NCBI GenBank assembly: GCA_043820045.1 | Contig: JBDREF010000192.1 | Location: 1 to 57,913, forward strand | DNA: 57,913 bases | Reading direction: 5' to 3' | Origin: JBDREF01 sp043820045 | GTDB taxonomy: Bacteria; Planctomycetota; Phycisphaerae; Sedimentisphaerales; Anaerobacaceae | Notes under the pieces: generated by a model | Told to the model about the DNA's origin: nothing | What the model saw: only the letters and a program-made list of their open reading frames with translations | Databases searched by the model: none | Translations under genes and position numbers: made by a program | Part shown: piece after piece, positions 17,129 through 26,402 of the stretch | Layout of the letters: each line of letters opens with the position of its first letter | Numbering within the stretch: position 1 is the first letter of the stretch

Positions 17129-19279
17129 ATGAGAGACAGAAGAATATCGCACAAAGCAGGCATAACAGCCTGGTCAATCGCCCTGGTTTTGATTCTTGGC
17201 GCTGATATTGCGTTGTGTACGGAGCGCCCCAGCCCGAGGCGCGTAATCAGCCTCGACGGGATATGGGAAATCGCCGAAGGTGACGTGGACTCTGTGCCGG
17301 AGGAATTTCAGCATAAAGTACCGGTGCCCGGACTGGTTGATATGGCCGAGCCTGCCTTCGAAGAAGTCGGCAAGAAGAGCGAGAAGTGCCAGGCCTTCTG
17401 GTATCGCAGGACTTTCACTGTTGAAGGGCAAATTCCAGCCGTTGCAATCCTGAAGATACACAAGGCCAAATACGGCACGAAGGTCTGGCTGAACGGACAA
17501 GTTGTCGGCGAGCACCTGTCGTGCTTCACGCCGGCTTTGCTGGACGTAAAGAGATTCCTCAAGGCCGAAGGCGAGAAAAACGAGCTGATCGTGCGCGTCG
17601 GCGCCGACCGCGAGTCCCGGCCCACGGATGTGCCGAGCGGTTGGGATTTCGAAAAATATTTGTATATACCCGGCATTTATGATTCGGTTGAGCTGATTCT
17701 TACAGGCAAGCCGTATATAGTCAACGTGCAAACCGTCCCGGACATTGTGGCAGACAGTGTGAGGATCGTGACGGAAATGCAATGGCCGCAAAGATCGGGG
17801 CAGGCTTCGGTCTCATACGAAGTGACAGAAGTCACCACGGGCAGACTTGTCGGTGCAGTAAAGAGTTCCGGCATTGCTGTCTCTGCCGACGAGACGACTA
17901 AGCTGAACGTTGCTGTTCCAATAGAAGGCTGCAAGCTGTGGACTCCTGAAAGCCCTTTTCTGTATGAGCTAAAAGTAAGCACCGGCGCTGACATGTTGCT
18001 GACTCGCTTTGGGATGCGGTCATTCCGGTTTGACAAGGAAAGCGGCCGGGCGATTTTGAACGGCAAGCCGTACTTTATGAGAGGGACAAACGTCTGCGCA
18101 TATCGCTTCTTCGAGGATGCCCAGCGTGGCGACAAACCGTGGCGGGAAGAATGGGTGCGCCGTCTCCATCGCAAATTCAAGGCAATGAACTGGAATTCGA
18201 TTCGTTACTGTATCGGTTTTCCTCCGGAGATATGGTACGACATCGCCGACGAGGAAGGCTTTTTGATTCAGGATGAGTTTCCCATCTGGCTGCTCAGCAA
18301 GGCGCCGGAAAATCCCGCGAGTGAGAAGATAATCCCGGAATACACTGAGTGGATGCGCGAGCGCTGGAACCACCCGTGCGTGGTCATCTGGGACGCCCAG
18401 AATGAAAGCGTCACCGAGGAAACCGGCAAAGCTCTGCAGGCGGTGCGGCACCTGGATTTGTCGAATCGGCCATGGGATAACGGCTGGGCCGAGCCCCAGA
18501 GCGAAAGCGACTGCGTCGAGGCGCATCCGTATCTGTTCAGCAAAATCCAGTGGGGAAACGGCGAGTTTCACCTGTCGGACATGGCAAAGACATCCGGCAG
18601 CCCGTACCTCAGAGACGCCCAGAAAAAGTACAAAGTCCCGATCATAATCAACGAGTACGCCTGGCTGTGGCTCAACCGCGACGGCACGACAACCTGTCTG
18701 ACGGACAAGATCTATGGCAGTCTGCTCGGGCCGAATTCCACCGTTGCTCAACGGCGACTGCTCTACGCCCGCTACCTGGCGGCCCTGACCGAATTCTGGC
18801 GGGCCCATCGTGAATGTGCCGGAGTGCTGCATTTTTGCGGCCTGGGTTATTCACGGCCGGGCGATAAGCCTCGACCCGAGGGCGGTGCGACGAGCGACCA
18901 TTTCATCGACTTGGAAAAGCTCACCTTCGAGCCCGGTTTCGAGCAGTATGTCAGTGACGCCTTTTCTCCGGTTGGATTGATGATTGATTTTTGGGCCGAA
19001 CAGCTCGCTGCCGACGCGCCGCAGAAGTTCGACGTTGTCGTCATAAACGACCTCTATAGCGACTGGGCGGGAGTTGTGCGTTTGTACATCGTGCGCGACG
19101 GCCGGGTCGTCGCCGAGCAGTCGAAGAATTGCACCGTTGCAGGTCTCGGTCGAGAAGTTTTGTCGTTCAGCCTGACGGCCCCTGAGGATGCCGGAGAATA
19201 TCAGCTCATTGCAGAATTGGCCGGGGCAAATAATGCCGTGGTGAGGAGCCTGCGGGATTTCAAAGTCATCCGGCCGTAA
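17129..19279 (+). CDS. Glycoside hydrolase family 2 enzyme, secreted
   Basis: Exported retaining glycosidase of 716 residues. The signal peptide (AWSIALVLILGADIALC) is followed by the GH2 jelly-roll domain (FWYRRTF, VWLNGQVVGEHLSCFTPAL), the Ig-like domain (LWTPESPFLYEL) and a TIM barrel. Acid/base Glu is in IWDAQNESV and the nucleophile Glu in PIIINEYAWLWL. Length and the NES/NEY motifs fit beta-glucuronidase/galactosidase relatives; substrate is not settled by the sequence. It follows the URO-D-like gene by 15 bases and precedes the sulfatase by 57 bases, so all three probably form one carbohydrate-use operon. Confidence 0.93.
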   Translation: MRDRRISHKAGITAWSIALVLILGADIALCTERPSPRRVISLDGIWEIAEGDVDSVPEEFQHKVPVPGLVDMAEPAFEEVGKKSEKCQAFWYRRTFTVEGQIPAVAILKIHKAKYGTKVWLNGQVVGEHLSCFTPALLDVKRFLKAEGEKNELIVRVGADRESRPTDVPSGWDFEKYLYIPGIYDSVELILTGKPYIVNVQTVPDIVADSVRIVTEMQWPQRSGQASVSYEVTEVTTGRLVGAVKSSGIAVSADETTKLNVAVPIEGCKLWTPESPFLYELKVSTGADMLLTRFGMRSFRFDKESGRAILNGKPYFMRGTNVCAYRFFEDAQRGDKPWREEWVRRLHRKFKAMNWNSIRYCIGFPPEIWYDIADEEGFLIQDEFPIWLLSKAPENPASEKIIPEYTEWMRERWNHPCVVIWDAQNESVTEETGKALQAVRHLDLSNRPWDNGWAEPQSESDCVEAHPYLFSKIQWGNGEFHLSDMAKTSGSPYLRDAQKKYKVPIIINEYAWLWLNRDGTTTCLTDKIYGSLLGPNSTVAQRRLLYARYLAALTEFWRAHRECAGVLHFCGLGYSRPGDKPRPEGGATSDHFIDLEKLTFEPGFEQYVSDAFSPVGLMIDFWAEQLAADAPQKFDVVVINDLYSDWAGVVRLYIVRDGRVVAEQSKNCTVAGLGREVLSFSLTAPEDAGEYQLIAELAGANNAVVRSLRDFKVIRP

Positions 19280-19336
19280 TAAAGTAGGCGAAAGAAGTTC
19301 GCCTTGCTCTGTTTGATTGAAGAAGGAGATGAGACA

Positions 19337-21271
19337 ATGGCTACTTCCCTCAGCACGCGTCGCGGCTTTCTCAAAGCAATGGGTTTTTTCGCCTCGGCCC
19401 TTGCGATTTCCGGATGCACAAGAATCGGCAGGAGCTTACCGCACCGAGCTTCCACAGGAAGGCCCAACATTCTCTGGATTACGTGCGAAGACGTCAGTCC
19501 CTACCTGGGCTGCTACGGCGACACTTATGCAATAACTCCCAACATAGACAAGCTGGCGGGCGAGTCGGTTATGTACACAAGGGCGTTCGCAACCGCGCCG
19601 GTATGTGCGCCGTCGCGCTCATGCCTGATAACGGGAGTCTATGCGACTTCTACCGGGACACAGCATCTGCGCTCAGAGGTAAAGCTGCCTGGTAAGGTCA
19701 AGTGTTTTCCCGAGTATCTCAGGGCGGCGGGGTACTACTGTTCGAACAATTACAAGAAGGATTACAACTTCGTCGATGTGAACGTCTGGGACGAGTCGAG
19801 CCACGAAGCGCATTGGCGCAACCGCCTGGAGGGCCAACCGTTTTTCAGTGTGTTTAATTTTGTCTCCACACACCAGGGTCAGATCAACGGTTCCGACGAG
19901 CAGTTTTTCGAGACGTACGGATCGAAACTCTCGCCGCAGGAGCGTCACGATCCAGCGCGGATTTCTCTTCCGCCGTACTATCCCGACACTCCGTTCGTAA
20001 GAAAAATCTGGGCCCGCTACTACGACTTGATTACTTTCATGGATAAGCAGGTCGGGGATGTACTCGCGCAGCTCGAAGCCGACGGCTTGGCCGACAACAC
20101 TATCGTATTTTTCTTCTCCGACCACGGTTTGGGCATCCCCCGGTTCAAGAGAACGCTCTACGATTCCGGGCTTCACGTTCCGCTGCTTGTTCGCTTCCCC
20201 GAACGATACGGAAACCTGTCGCCTCTCGGCGCGGGCGAGAAAACGGATGGTTTAGTCAGCTTTGTCGATTTTGCTCCGACCGTGTTGAATCTTGCAGGGC
20301 TGCCGATACCGGGTTATATGCAGGGCCACGCCTTCCTCGGCAGACGGGCGAGTGCGCCGCGAGAATATATCTTCGGCGCGTCCAGCCGGGTTGACGAGGC
20401 TTACGAGTTCTCGCGCTGCGTGCGTGACAAGCGCTACGAATACATTCGCAACTTTATGCCGCATTTGCCGTATATCCAGCCAAGTGAATATCCGGACAGG
20501 GCGGAGATCATGCAGGAATTGCGGCGAGCCGCCGCAGAAGAGGTTCTCTCGAAAGCTCAGAGGCAGCTCTGGGAGCCGACCAAGCCGGTCGAGGAACTCT
20601 ACGATACGCTCGCCGACCCACACGAAATGGAGAACCTGGTAGATTCTCCCGAGCACCAGAGGGTCCTTGAAAGGCTGCGCACGGTGCTGCGCCAGTGGAT
20701 GCTCCAGACTCACGATACAGGTTTGCTGCCGGAGGCGGAGATGCACATTCGCGCCGAAGGGTCAACGCCGTATGAGACGGCGGCAGACGTCCGCAAGTAT
20801 CCTCAACGGCGTATCCTCGCTGCCGCCGAGCTGGTAGGGAAAGGGCCGGACGATATTCCAGCGATGGTTGAGTTGTTGAGCGATCCGGACAGTGCTGCTC
20901 GCTACTGGGCGGCGGTGGCCCTAAGCGCCCTCGGCTCGGCCGCAGCGCCTGCCGCCGACGCGCTGAAACCGCTATTGCGGGATCCGAGCCCGAATGTTCG
21001 TTTCGCCGCTGCGGGGGCATTGTGCAAGCTGGATTTGTGCGATGATGCTCTGGGCGTGCTGGCCGAAGGCCTGGCCGATGAGCGAGAGGAGACGGTCCTT
21101 TATGCTGCACGGGAGCTACAGAGTATCGGCGATAAAGCCTGTCCGATTGCACAGCAAATGAAGGATGCCCAGGCAAGATATAAGGCAGCCGATGGGACGT
21201 ACAAGAACGAGAATCACGCGATGTTTATTGACTGGGCGCTGAAATACGCCTTGGCGAATTGCGGGCAGTAA
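19337..21271 (+). CDS. Sulfatase with C-terminal HEAT repeats, Tat/lipoprotein signal
   Basis: Arylsulfatase-family hydrolase of 644 residues that removes sulfate esters, probably from a polysaccharide. The N-terminus STRRGFLKAMGFFASALAIS-GC combines a twin-arginine motif with a lipobox-like Cys27. The sulfatase domain starts at RPNILWITCEDVSPYLGCYG, and Cys90 in CAPSR is the residue converted to formylglycine. The metal/sulfate site continues in FFFSDHGLG. After about residue 460 the chain switches to HEAT-like repeats (IPAMVELLSDPDSAARYWA; LKPLLRDPSPNVRFAAAGAL), an arrangement seen in N-sulfoglucosamine-sulfohydrolase-like proteins of Planctomycetota. ATG 19337 follows AAGGAGATGAGACA; a longer in-frame start at 19304 has no signal peptide in place. 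No maturase gene (formylglycine-generating) is in the window. Confidence 0.94.
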   Translation: MATSLSTRRGFLKAMGFFASALAISGCTRIGRSLPHRASTGRPNILWITCEDVSPYLGCYGDTYAITPNIDKLAGESVMYTRAFATAPVCAPSRSCLITGVYATSTGTQHLRSEVKLPGKVKCFPEYLRAAGYYCSNNYKKDYNFVDVNVWDESSHEAHWRNRLEGQPFFSVFNFVSTHQGQINGSDEQFFETYGSKLSPQERHDPARISLPPYYPDTPFVRKIWARYYDLITFMDKQVGDVLAQLEADGLADNTIVFFFSDHGLGIPRFKRTLYDSGLHVPLLVRFPERYGNLSPLGAGEKTDGLVSFVDFAPTVLNLAGLPIPGYMQGHAFLGRRASAPREYIFGASSRVDEAYEFSRCVRDKRYEYIRNFMPHLPYIQPSEYPDRAEIMQELRRAAAEEVLSKAQRQLWEPTKPVEELYDTLADPHEMENLVDSPEHQRVLERLRTVLRQWMLQTHDTGLLPEAEMHIRAEGSTPYETAADVRKYPQRRILAAAELVGKGPDDIPAMVELLSDPDSAARYWAAVALSALGSAAAPAADALKPLLRDPSPNVRFAAAGALCKLDLCDDALGVLAEGLADEREETVLYAARELQSIGDKACPIAQQMKDAQARYKAADGTYKNENHAMFIDWALKYALANCGQ

Positions 21272-21309
21272 CGAAACGTCAATTTGGAATTGATGCGTTG
21301 ACATTTGAT

Positions 21310-22722
21310 ATGGCTAATGAGCTTATGAACGAAGAACAAAGTAACCTGGGCTCACCCGGATATGTGTTACTCGTGTGTCTTGTGGCCGCCCTGGGGGGGC
21401 TTCTGTTCGGCTATGACACGGGGGTCATTAACGGAGCGATAGGCCCTCTGAAAGCACATTTTTCGCTTAACGCCAACCAGCAAGGCTGGGCGACCGGCTG
21501 CGCGCTGGTTGGCTGCGCCCTCGGGGCTGCTGCTGCAGGAGTGTTCAGCGACCGACTGGGACGCAAGCGAGTGCTCATCGTCTCGGCGATTTTGTTTTTC
21601 GTCTCTGCGGTCGGCACGGCCCTGCCGCGGGATGTCGCAACTTTCATTATCTTTCGAATAATAGGCGGCGTAGGCGTCGGGGCGGCGTCGATGTCTTCGC
21701 CGATGTATATTGCGGAGATATCGCCGGCAAGGATTCGCGGCCGGCTGGTTTCGGTCAATCAGTTTGCGATAGTTACGGGTTTTCTGGTCGTTTATTTTGT
21801 GAATTACTTTATCGCCCTGCAGGGCGATTCGGCATGGAACGAGCAAGCAGGCTGGCGGTGGATGTTCGGCTCGGAGGCGCTGCCGGCTCTGCTGCTGCTG
21901 GTTCTGCTCTTTTTCGTGCCGGAATCCCCGCGCTGGCTGACGAAACAGGGCCGCGGCGACGAGGCGCTGGCGATTCTTGCGCGTGTGGACGGCAGTAATT
22001 ACGCCAAAACCGAGCTTGCGGAGATTAAGGATGCTATTGCCCACGAGAGCGGGTCGCTGAAGCAACTGTTTCAACCCGGCATGAAAATCGTGTTGGTGAT
22101 GGGTATCGTGTTGGCGGTGTTGCAGCAGGTTACGGGGATCAACGTTTTCCTTTACTTCGGGACTGAGATATTCAAGAAGATGGGTTCGGAAACGAACGCC
22201 GCACTTCTTCAAACGGTGATAGTGGGAGCGGTAAATCTGAGTTTTACCGTTGTCGCGATCTGGATGGTGGATCGGCTGGGCCGCAGGCCGTTGATGATGA
22301 TCGGCTCTGCCGGGATGGGTATTTCCCTGCTGGCGATGGGACTGGCGGCCTACTGTCTGAAGACCGAACTTTGGGTCATGGCGTTCATCCTCGGCTATAT
22401 CGCCTGTTTTGCCCTTTCGGTCGGCCCGGTGACATGGGTGATTCTGTCGGAGATTTTCCCCACGCGCATTCGCGGCAGAGCAATGGCAATAGCGACAGTG
22501 TGTCTTTGGGTGGCTAACTACATCGTCTCGCAGACGTTTCCGATGATGGACTCCGATCCGTGGCTAATCGATAAGTTTCATCACGCGTTTCCGTTCTGGC
22601 TGTACGGCGTATTCTGTGTCGTCCTGCTGGTATTCGTCTGGCGATTTGTGCCGGAGACAAAGGGCAAGACGCTGGAAGAGATAGAAAGGCACTGGATGAC
22701 AAGAGGAAATTCTAATATCTAA
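21310..22722 (+). CDS. MFS sugar porter (XylE/GalP-like)
   Basis: Twelve-helix major facilitator of the sugar-porter family, about 470 residues. All family signatures are visible: GGLLFGYDTGVINGA in helix 1, DRLGRKR after helix 2, RIIGGVGVGAASMSSPMYIA with IRGRLVS, PESPRWL before the central loop, DRLGRRPLMM in the second half and PETKGKTLEEIE at the C-terminus. It imports a monosaccharide with protons, presumably one released by the neighbouring GH2/GH29/sulfatase enzymes. Start is uncertain: ATG 21310, ATG 21325 and TTG 21259 are in frame and none has a clear ribosome site. The TTG would overlap the sulfatase end, so translational coupling is possible. Confidence 0.93.
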   Translation: MANELMNEEQSNLGSPGYVLLVCLVAALGGLLFGYDTGVINGAIGPLKAHFSLNANQQGWATGCALVGCALGAAAAGVFSDRLGRKRVLIVSAILFFVSAVGTALPRDVATFIIFRIIGGVGVGAASMSSPMYIAEISPARIRGRLVSVNQFAIVTGFLVVYFVNYFIALQGDSAWNEQAGWRWMFGSEALPALLLLVLLFFVPESPRWLTKQGRGDEALAILARVDGSNYAKTELAEIKDAIAHESGSLKQLFQPGMKIVLVMGIVLAVLQQVTGINVFLYFGTEIFKKMGSETNAALLQTVIVGAVNLSFTVVAIWMVDRLGRRPLMMIGSAGMGISLLAMGLAAYCLKTELWVMAFILGYIACFALSVGPVTWVILSEIFPTRIRGRAMAIATVCLWVANYIVSQTFPMMDSDPWLIDKFHHAFPFWLYGVFCVVLLVFVWRFVPETKGKTLEEIERHWMTRGNSNI

Positions 22723-22730
22723 GCCCGAAA

Positions 22731-22746
22731 TCCTCCTTACGGAGGA
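22731..22746. other. Short hairpin after the sugar porter
   Basis: Perfect 6-bp stem TCCTCC/GGAGGA with a TTAC loop, 9 bases after the porter stop. No T-run follows, so it may be a transcript 3' end stabiliser or part of a dispersed AT-rich spacer repeat. TTAGAATTT occurs twice right behind it. Confidence 0.3.
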
Positions 22747-22776
22747 GTTAGAATTTACAAATTAGAATTTTTTGAC

Positions 22777-23199
22777 ATGGATATGAGCTTTCCGCAACGA
22801 ATGACTGTTCAGAGCCACACGATTACCGTCGTGCCGCGATACGCCGAGACGGACAAGGGCGGGGTGGTTCATCACAGCGTCTATCCGGTCTGGTTCGAGA
22901 TGGGGCGCACGGAGCTGCTGCGCGCGAACGGCGTGGCGTACAAAGACCTTGAAAAAGCCGGCATCTTCTTTGTCGTGGCCCGGCTTAATATCACGTATCG
23001 CCGGCCCGCACTGTACGATGAGAAGCTGGAGCTGGAGACGACCTGCTCGGCAGTTTCCGCCGGCAAAGTCGAGCATACCTACTGCCTCAGACACTGCGAC
23101 AGCGGGATAGTAGCAGCCGAGGGCTCGAGCGTACTGGCCTGCGTCAGTAGCCAGGGCAAGGTCCGAAGGATACCCGAGTTCATGTATCCGGAGGAATGA
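22777..23199 (+). CDS. Acyl-CoA thioesterase, YbgC/4HBT hot-dog family
   Basis: Cytoplasmic hot-dog-fold thioesterase of 140 residues. The YbgC-type signature RYAETDKGGVVHHSVYPVWFE (about residues 21-41, in two halves RYAETDKGGVVHH and SVYPVWFEMGR) contains the catalytic Asp and the loop around it. Middle strands read VVARLNITYRRPALYDEKLE. Members hydrolyse short-chain or aromatic acyl-CoAs; YbgC is associated with the Tol-Pal system in proteobacteria, but no tol genes are nearby. ATG 22777 is used; a second ATG at 22783 is equally possible, as neither has a strong ribosome site. Confidence 0.88.
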   Translation: MDMSFPQRMTVQSHTITVVPRYAETDKGGVVHHSVYPVWFEMGRTELLRANGVAYKDLEKAGIFFVVARLNITYRRPALYDEKLELETTCSAVSAGKVEHTYCLRHCDSGIVAAEGSSVLACVSSQGKVRRIPEFMYPEE

Positions 23200-23352
23200 T
23201 CCGAGATTCTCATTACTTTCGGTGAAAATCGGGACGCTCTTGATAGTGTAGAGTTCATGCAGGCTGTTCAGATGCTGTCTATGAAGTCAAATAGGGACTG
23301 TTGGCTGAAAATAACATGTGTGATGAGCCGGGGGTTTTGTTAAAGGATTCGT

Positions 23353-24783
23353 ATGACTTTGAAGATTCTACGAAATCGGATGCTGTGTTCCTGCATTTTG
23401 ATACAAGTGTTCCTGGCAATATCCGGGAACGCACAACAGCCGTATCGTCCCGATTGGGAATCGTTGAAGAATATTCCCGTCCCTTCGTGGTTCGATGAAG
23501 CGAAGTTCGGCATCTTCATCCATTGGGGGCCGCAGGCCGTCTGCGAATCAAACGACCTTCGCCTGGACCCACCGGAGTTTGGGTACAAGGACGTCGTCCC
23601 TCTGTTCAAAGCAGAGCATTGGGATTCCGATGCCTGGGCGGAACTCTTTCACGAAGCTGGTGCTCGCTACGTGATCCTGACCGGCGAACATCATGACGGT
23701 TATGCCTTGTGGGCGTCACAGTTGACCGAGTGGTGCGCGACTAAGATAGGCCCTAAGCGTGATTTGGTGGGAGAGTTGGCCGTGGCCTGCCGTGCGCGCG
23801 GTCTGCGTTTTGCGCCGTCCTACCATCGCGAGCGGCATAATGGTTTCTTTGCCACCGCGACCACCCGGTTTCTGGTGGATGCCAGGCCGCGTCCGGAAAT
23901 CGCCAGGGAGATTGCGCGAATGCCGGAGGCGGCGAGCCTCTACGGCCCCTTCACAGTCAACGATGCGTATATCGCCGATTACGTTGCCCGCTGGCAGGAG
24001 ATTCAGCGCAAGTATGAACCGGACTTCATGTGGATCGACGATATCCCCCTGTATTATCACCCCGACGCGAATCACCCGCAGGCCCGGAAGTTCACCGAAG
24101 CCCTCAAGGGAATGATCGCCGATTATTTCAACGACGCAGCAGCTCGGGGCCGGGAGGTGTACCTTAACAATAAAGGTCGCAGCCAACCGAACTGGCCTTT
24201 GGGTGTAGGCTGTCGCTCGTGGGATCGTTCGCAGTTCGACGAGATCGGACCCAAGTTTCAGTGTCCGATGACCATGGGGCATAGCTGGTATTACCGCAAT
24301 GACGAGGACCGAGCGGATTCCTATAAGTCCGCGACGGAGCTGATTCACATATTGGTGGATGTCGTCAGCAAGAACGGTAACCTGTTGCTGAACATCGGGC
24401 CAAAGGCTGACGGCACCATCCCTGCGGGCCAACGCCGCCGACTGCTCGAGATGGGCGAGTGGCTTGCCACGAATGGGCAGGCGATTTACGGGACGCGGCC
24501 ATGGAAGACGCACGGTGAAGGGGACGTTCGCTTCACAGCCAAAGGTTGTGTGCTTTACGCAGTGTTTCTGAAAGAACCCTCGCCGACGTGCACAGTTCCA
24601 TCAACAAAGGGATGGCAAGCTTCCGATGTCAAGGCTGTTACCTTGTTGGGCGATGGTGAGTTGGCGTGGTCGGTTGGCCGAGACGGGCTGAATATTCGCA
24701 TGCCGGCGGATCTCAAAGGCAAACATGCCTTTGTTGTCAGGATCGAATGCTCGAGGCGGGTCTGCGACTTGCCCGCGTTCTGA
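23353..24783 (+). CDS. Alpha-L-fucosidase (GH29), secreted
   Basis: Retaining fucosidase of 476 residues with a signal peptide (MLCSCILIQVFLAISGNA). The GH29 barrel is evident from FGIFIHWGPQAVCES, YVILTGEHHDGYALWAS, MWIDDIPLYYH (nucleophile Asp region, about residue 228) and the C-terminal NGNLLLNIGPKADGTIP. A beta-sandwich tail follows. It would release fucose from fucosylated or fucan-type glycans outside the cytoplasm, matching the adjacent sulfatase and sugar porter. Many sequences of this family have other deoxy-sugar specificity, so the substrate is inferred. ATG 23353 follows AAAGGATTCGT. Confidence 0.94.
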   Translation: MTLKILRNRMLCSCILIQVFLAISGNAQQPYRPDWESLKNIPVPSWFDEAKFGIFIHWGPQAVCESNDLRLDPPEFGYKDVVPLFKAEHWDSDAWAELFHEAGARYVILTGEHHDGYALWASQLTEWCATKIGPKRDLVGELAVACRARGLRFAPSYHRERHNGFFATATTRFLVDARPRPEIAREIARMPEAASLYGPFTVNDAYIADYVARWQEIQRKYEPDFMWIDDIPLYYHPDANHPQARKFTEALKGMIADYFNDAAARGREVYLNNKGRSQPNWPLGVGCRSWDRSQFDEIGPKFQCPMTMGHSWYYRNDEDRADSYKSATELIHILVDVVSKNGNLLLNIGPKADGTIPAGQRRRLLEMGEWLATNGQAIYGTRPWKTHGEGDVRFTAKGCVLYAVFLKEPSPTCTVPSTKGWQASDVKAVTLLGDGELAWSVGRDGLNIRMPADLKGKHAFVVRIECSRRVCDLPAF

Positions 24784-24897
24784 CTGGAGTTATCAGGTAA
24801 AGTTCATTTTAAGTGTACAATGTCAAATTGATACTCTGAAATCCTCTTTTGCCGGTTTTCGATTGACAATCGGCGGCCGACAGTCGAAAATCGGCTC

Positions 24898-26334
24898 ATG
24901 GTCTGCGACAAGAAAGAAAACTGCGGTCTGTTCGGCATCTTCGGCGACGATGAGGCGGTGCAGAAGACTTATTTCGGGCTGCACAGCCTTCAGCACAGGG
25001 GGCAGGAATCGGCGGGTATCGCTTCCAGCGACGGTGACTGTCTCCAGTGCTATACGGGCATGGGTACTGTCCGCCGGGTCTTCCGTTCGGGCACGGAGAT
25101 ATTTGAAAAATTAGCCAATCCGATGGCAATCGGTCACGTGCGGTATTCGACGACGGGCGCCAGCACAGCGGTGAACAGCCAGCCGCTCCTGGCCGAGTAC
25201 TCTCGCGGGCAGGTGGCGGTCGCTCACAACGGCAATCTGATAAATGCGTCGCTTCTGCGCGACGAGTACGAGGCGTACGGCAGCATCTTCAAATCGACGA
25301 ACGATACGGAAGTGATTATTCATCTGATCGCCAAGCCGACGCACGTGAGCAAGCCCGACCCCCTGGCGCATGTGTTGAACCATCTGCAGGGGGCGTACAG
25401 CCTGTTGTTTCTTTTTGCAGACCGGATCGAAGCGGCCCGTGACCCGTGCGGCATCAGGCCTCTGTGCATCGGGCAGACTGAAAACGGCGCTTATGTCGTC
25501 GCCAGCGAAACGTGTGCTTTCGACGCCGCGGGGGCGCAGTTCGTCCGCGAGGTCGAGCCGGGCGAAATCGTCAGGCTGGACAAGAATGGCCTATCGGGCA
25601 GGTTCTTCGTCACGCCCGGCACAGTGACGCCGGCGCACTGTATCTTCGAGCATGTTTATTTCGCCAAGCAGAACAGCTTTATTTTTGGCGAGAATGTTCA
25701 CGAGTTCAGGAAGAAAGTCGGAAGACGGCTCGCAGTGGAACATCCCGTCGATGCCGACGTGGTGATACCCGTGCCGGATTCGGGTACGTCGGCGGCGATA
25801 GGATACGCCGAGCAGGGCGGGATACCTTTCGATATGGGAATGGTCAGGAGCCACTACGTCGGCAGGACGTTCATTTCGCCGGACCAGGCATCGAGAGAGC
25901 TGGAGGTAAAACTCAAGCTGGCGGTAGTAAACGAAGTCGTGACAGGCAAACGCATCGTGGTGGTGGACGACTCGATAGTCCGCGGCACAACGACCAGGGG
26001 CAAGATCCGAACGCTGCGCCAGGCCGGCGCAAAAGAAATTCACATGCGCGTTAGCTGTCCCCCGATAAGGTTTCCCTGTTTTTACGGCATCGATTTCCCC
26101 ACCAAGGAAGAACTGCTGGCAAACAACCGCAATTTAGAGCAAATCAGGGACTTCCTTGAAGTTGACAGTATAGGCTATGTGTCGCTGGACGGGCTTCTGG
26201 ACTGTGCGACGCTGCCGGCGGACCACTATTGCACCGCCTGCTGGAGCGGCAGTTACAGAATACCGACGGATATAGCAGTCAACAAGTTCGCCCTGGAACG
26301 ATATCAATTGCACATGTTTGACAATACAGAATAG
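24898..26334 (+). CDS. purF: Amidophosphoribosyltransferase
   Basis: First committed enzyme of purine synthesis: transfers glutamine nitrogen to PRPP. It has 478 residues. An eight-residue leader would be cleaved to expose the nucleophile Cys9 (ENCGLFGIFG), as in the Bacillus-type enzyme. The glutaminase domain (LHSLQHRGQESAGI) is followed by the phosphoribosyltransferase PRPP loop (IVVVDDSIVRGTTTRGK). Cysteines in TPAHCIFEH, VSCPPIRFPCFYG and HYCTACWSG match the 4Fe-4S ligands of the oxygen-sensitive Bacillus type. purM follows by 68 bases. There is no ribosome site before ATG 24898, but a possible promoter ends right at it (see findings). Confidence 0.97.
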   Translation: MVCDKKENCGLFGIFGDDEAVQKTYFGLHSLQHRGQESAGIASSDGDCLQCYTGMGTVRRVFRSGTEIFEKLANPMAIGHVRYSTTGASTAVNSQPLLAEYSRGQVAVAHNGNLINASLLRDEYEAYGSIFKSTNDTEVIIHLIAKPTHVSKPDPLAHVLNHLQGAYSLLFLFADRIEAARDPCGIRPLCIGQTENGAYVVASETCAFDAAGAQFVREVEPGEIVRLDKNGLSGRFFVTPGTVTPAHCIFEHVYFAKQNSFIFGENVHEFRKKVGRRLAVEHPVDADVVIPVPDSGTSAAIGYAEQGGIPFDMGMVRSHYVGRTFISPDQASRELEVKLKLAVVNEVVTGKRIVVVDDSIVRGTTTRGKIRTLRQAGAKEIHMRVSCPPIRFPCFYGIDFPTKEELLANNRNLEQIRDFLEVDSIGYVSLDGLLDCATLPADHYCTACWSGSYRIPTDIAVNKFALERYQLHMFDNTE

Positions 26335-26402
26335 AATCGAGACCGATTTGGCCCGATAAGGGCCGGTGAGGAAATCTTCAACCCCAGTGACAGTATTAAC
26401 GA

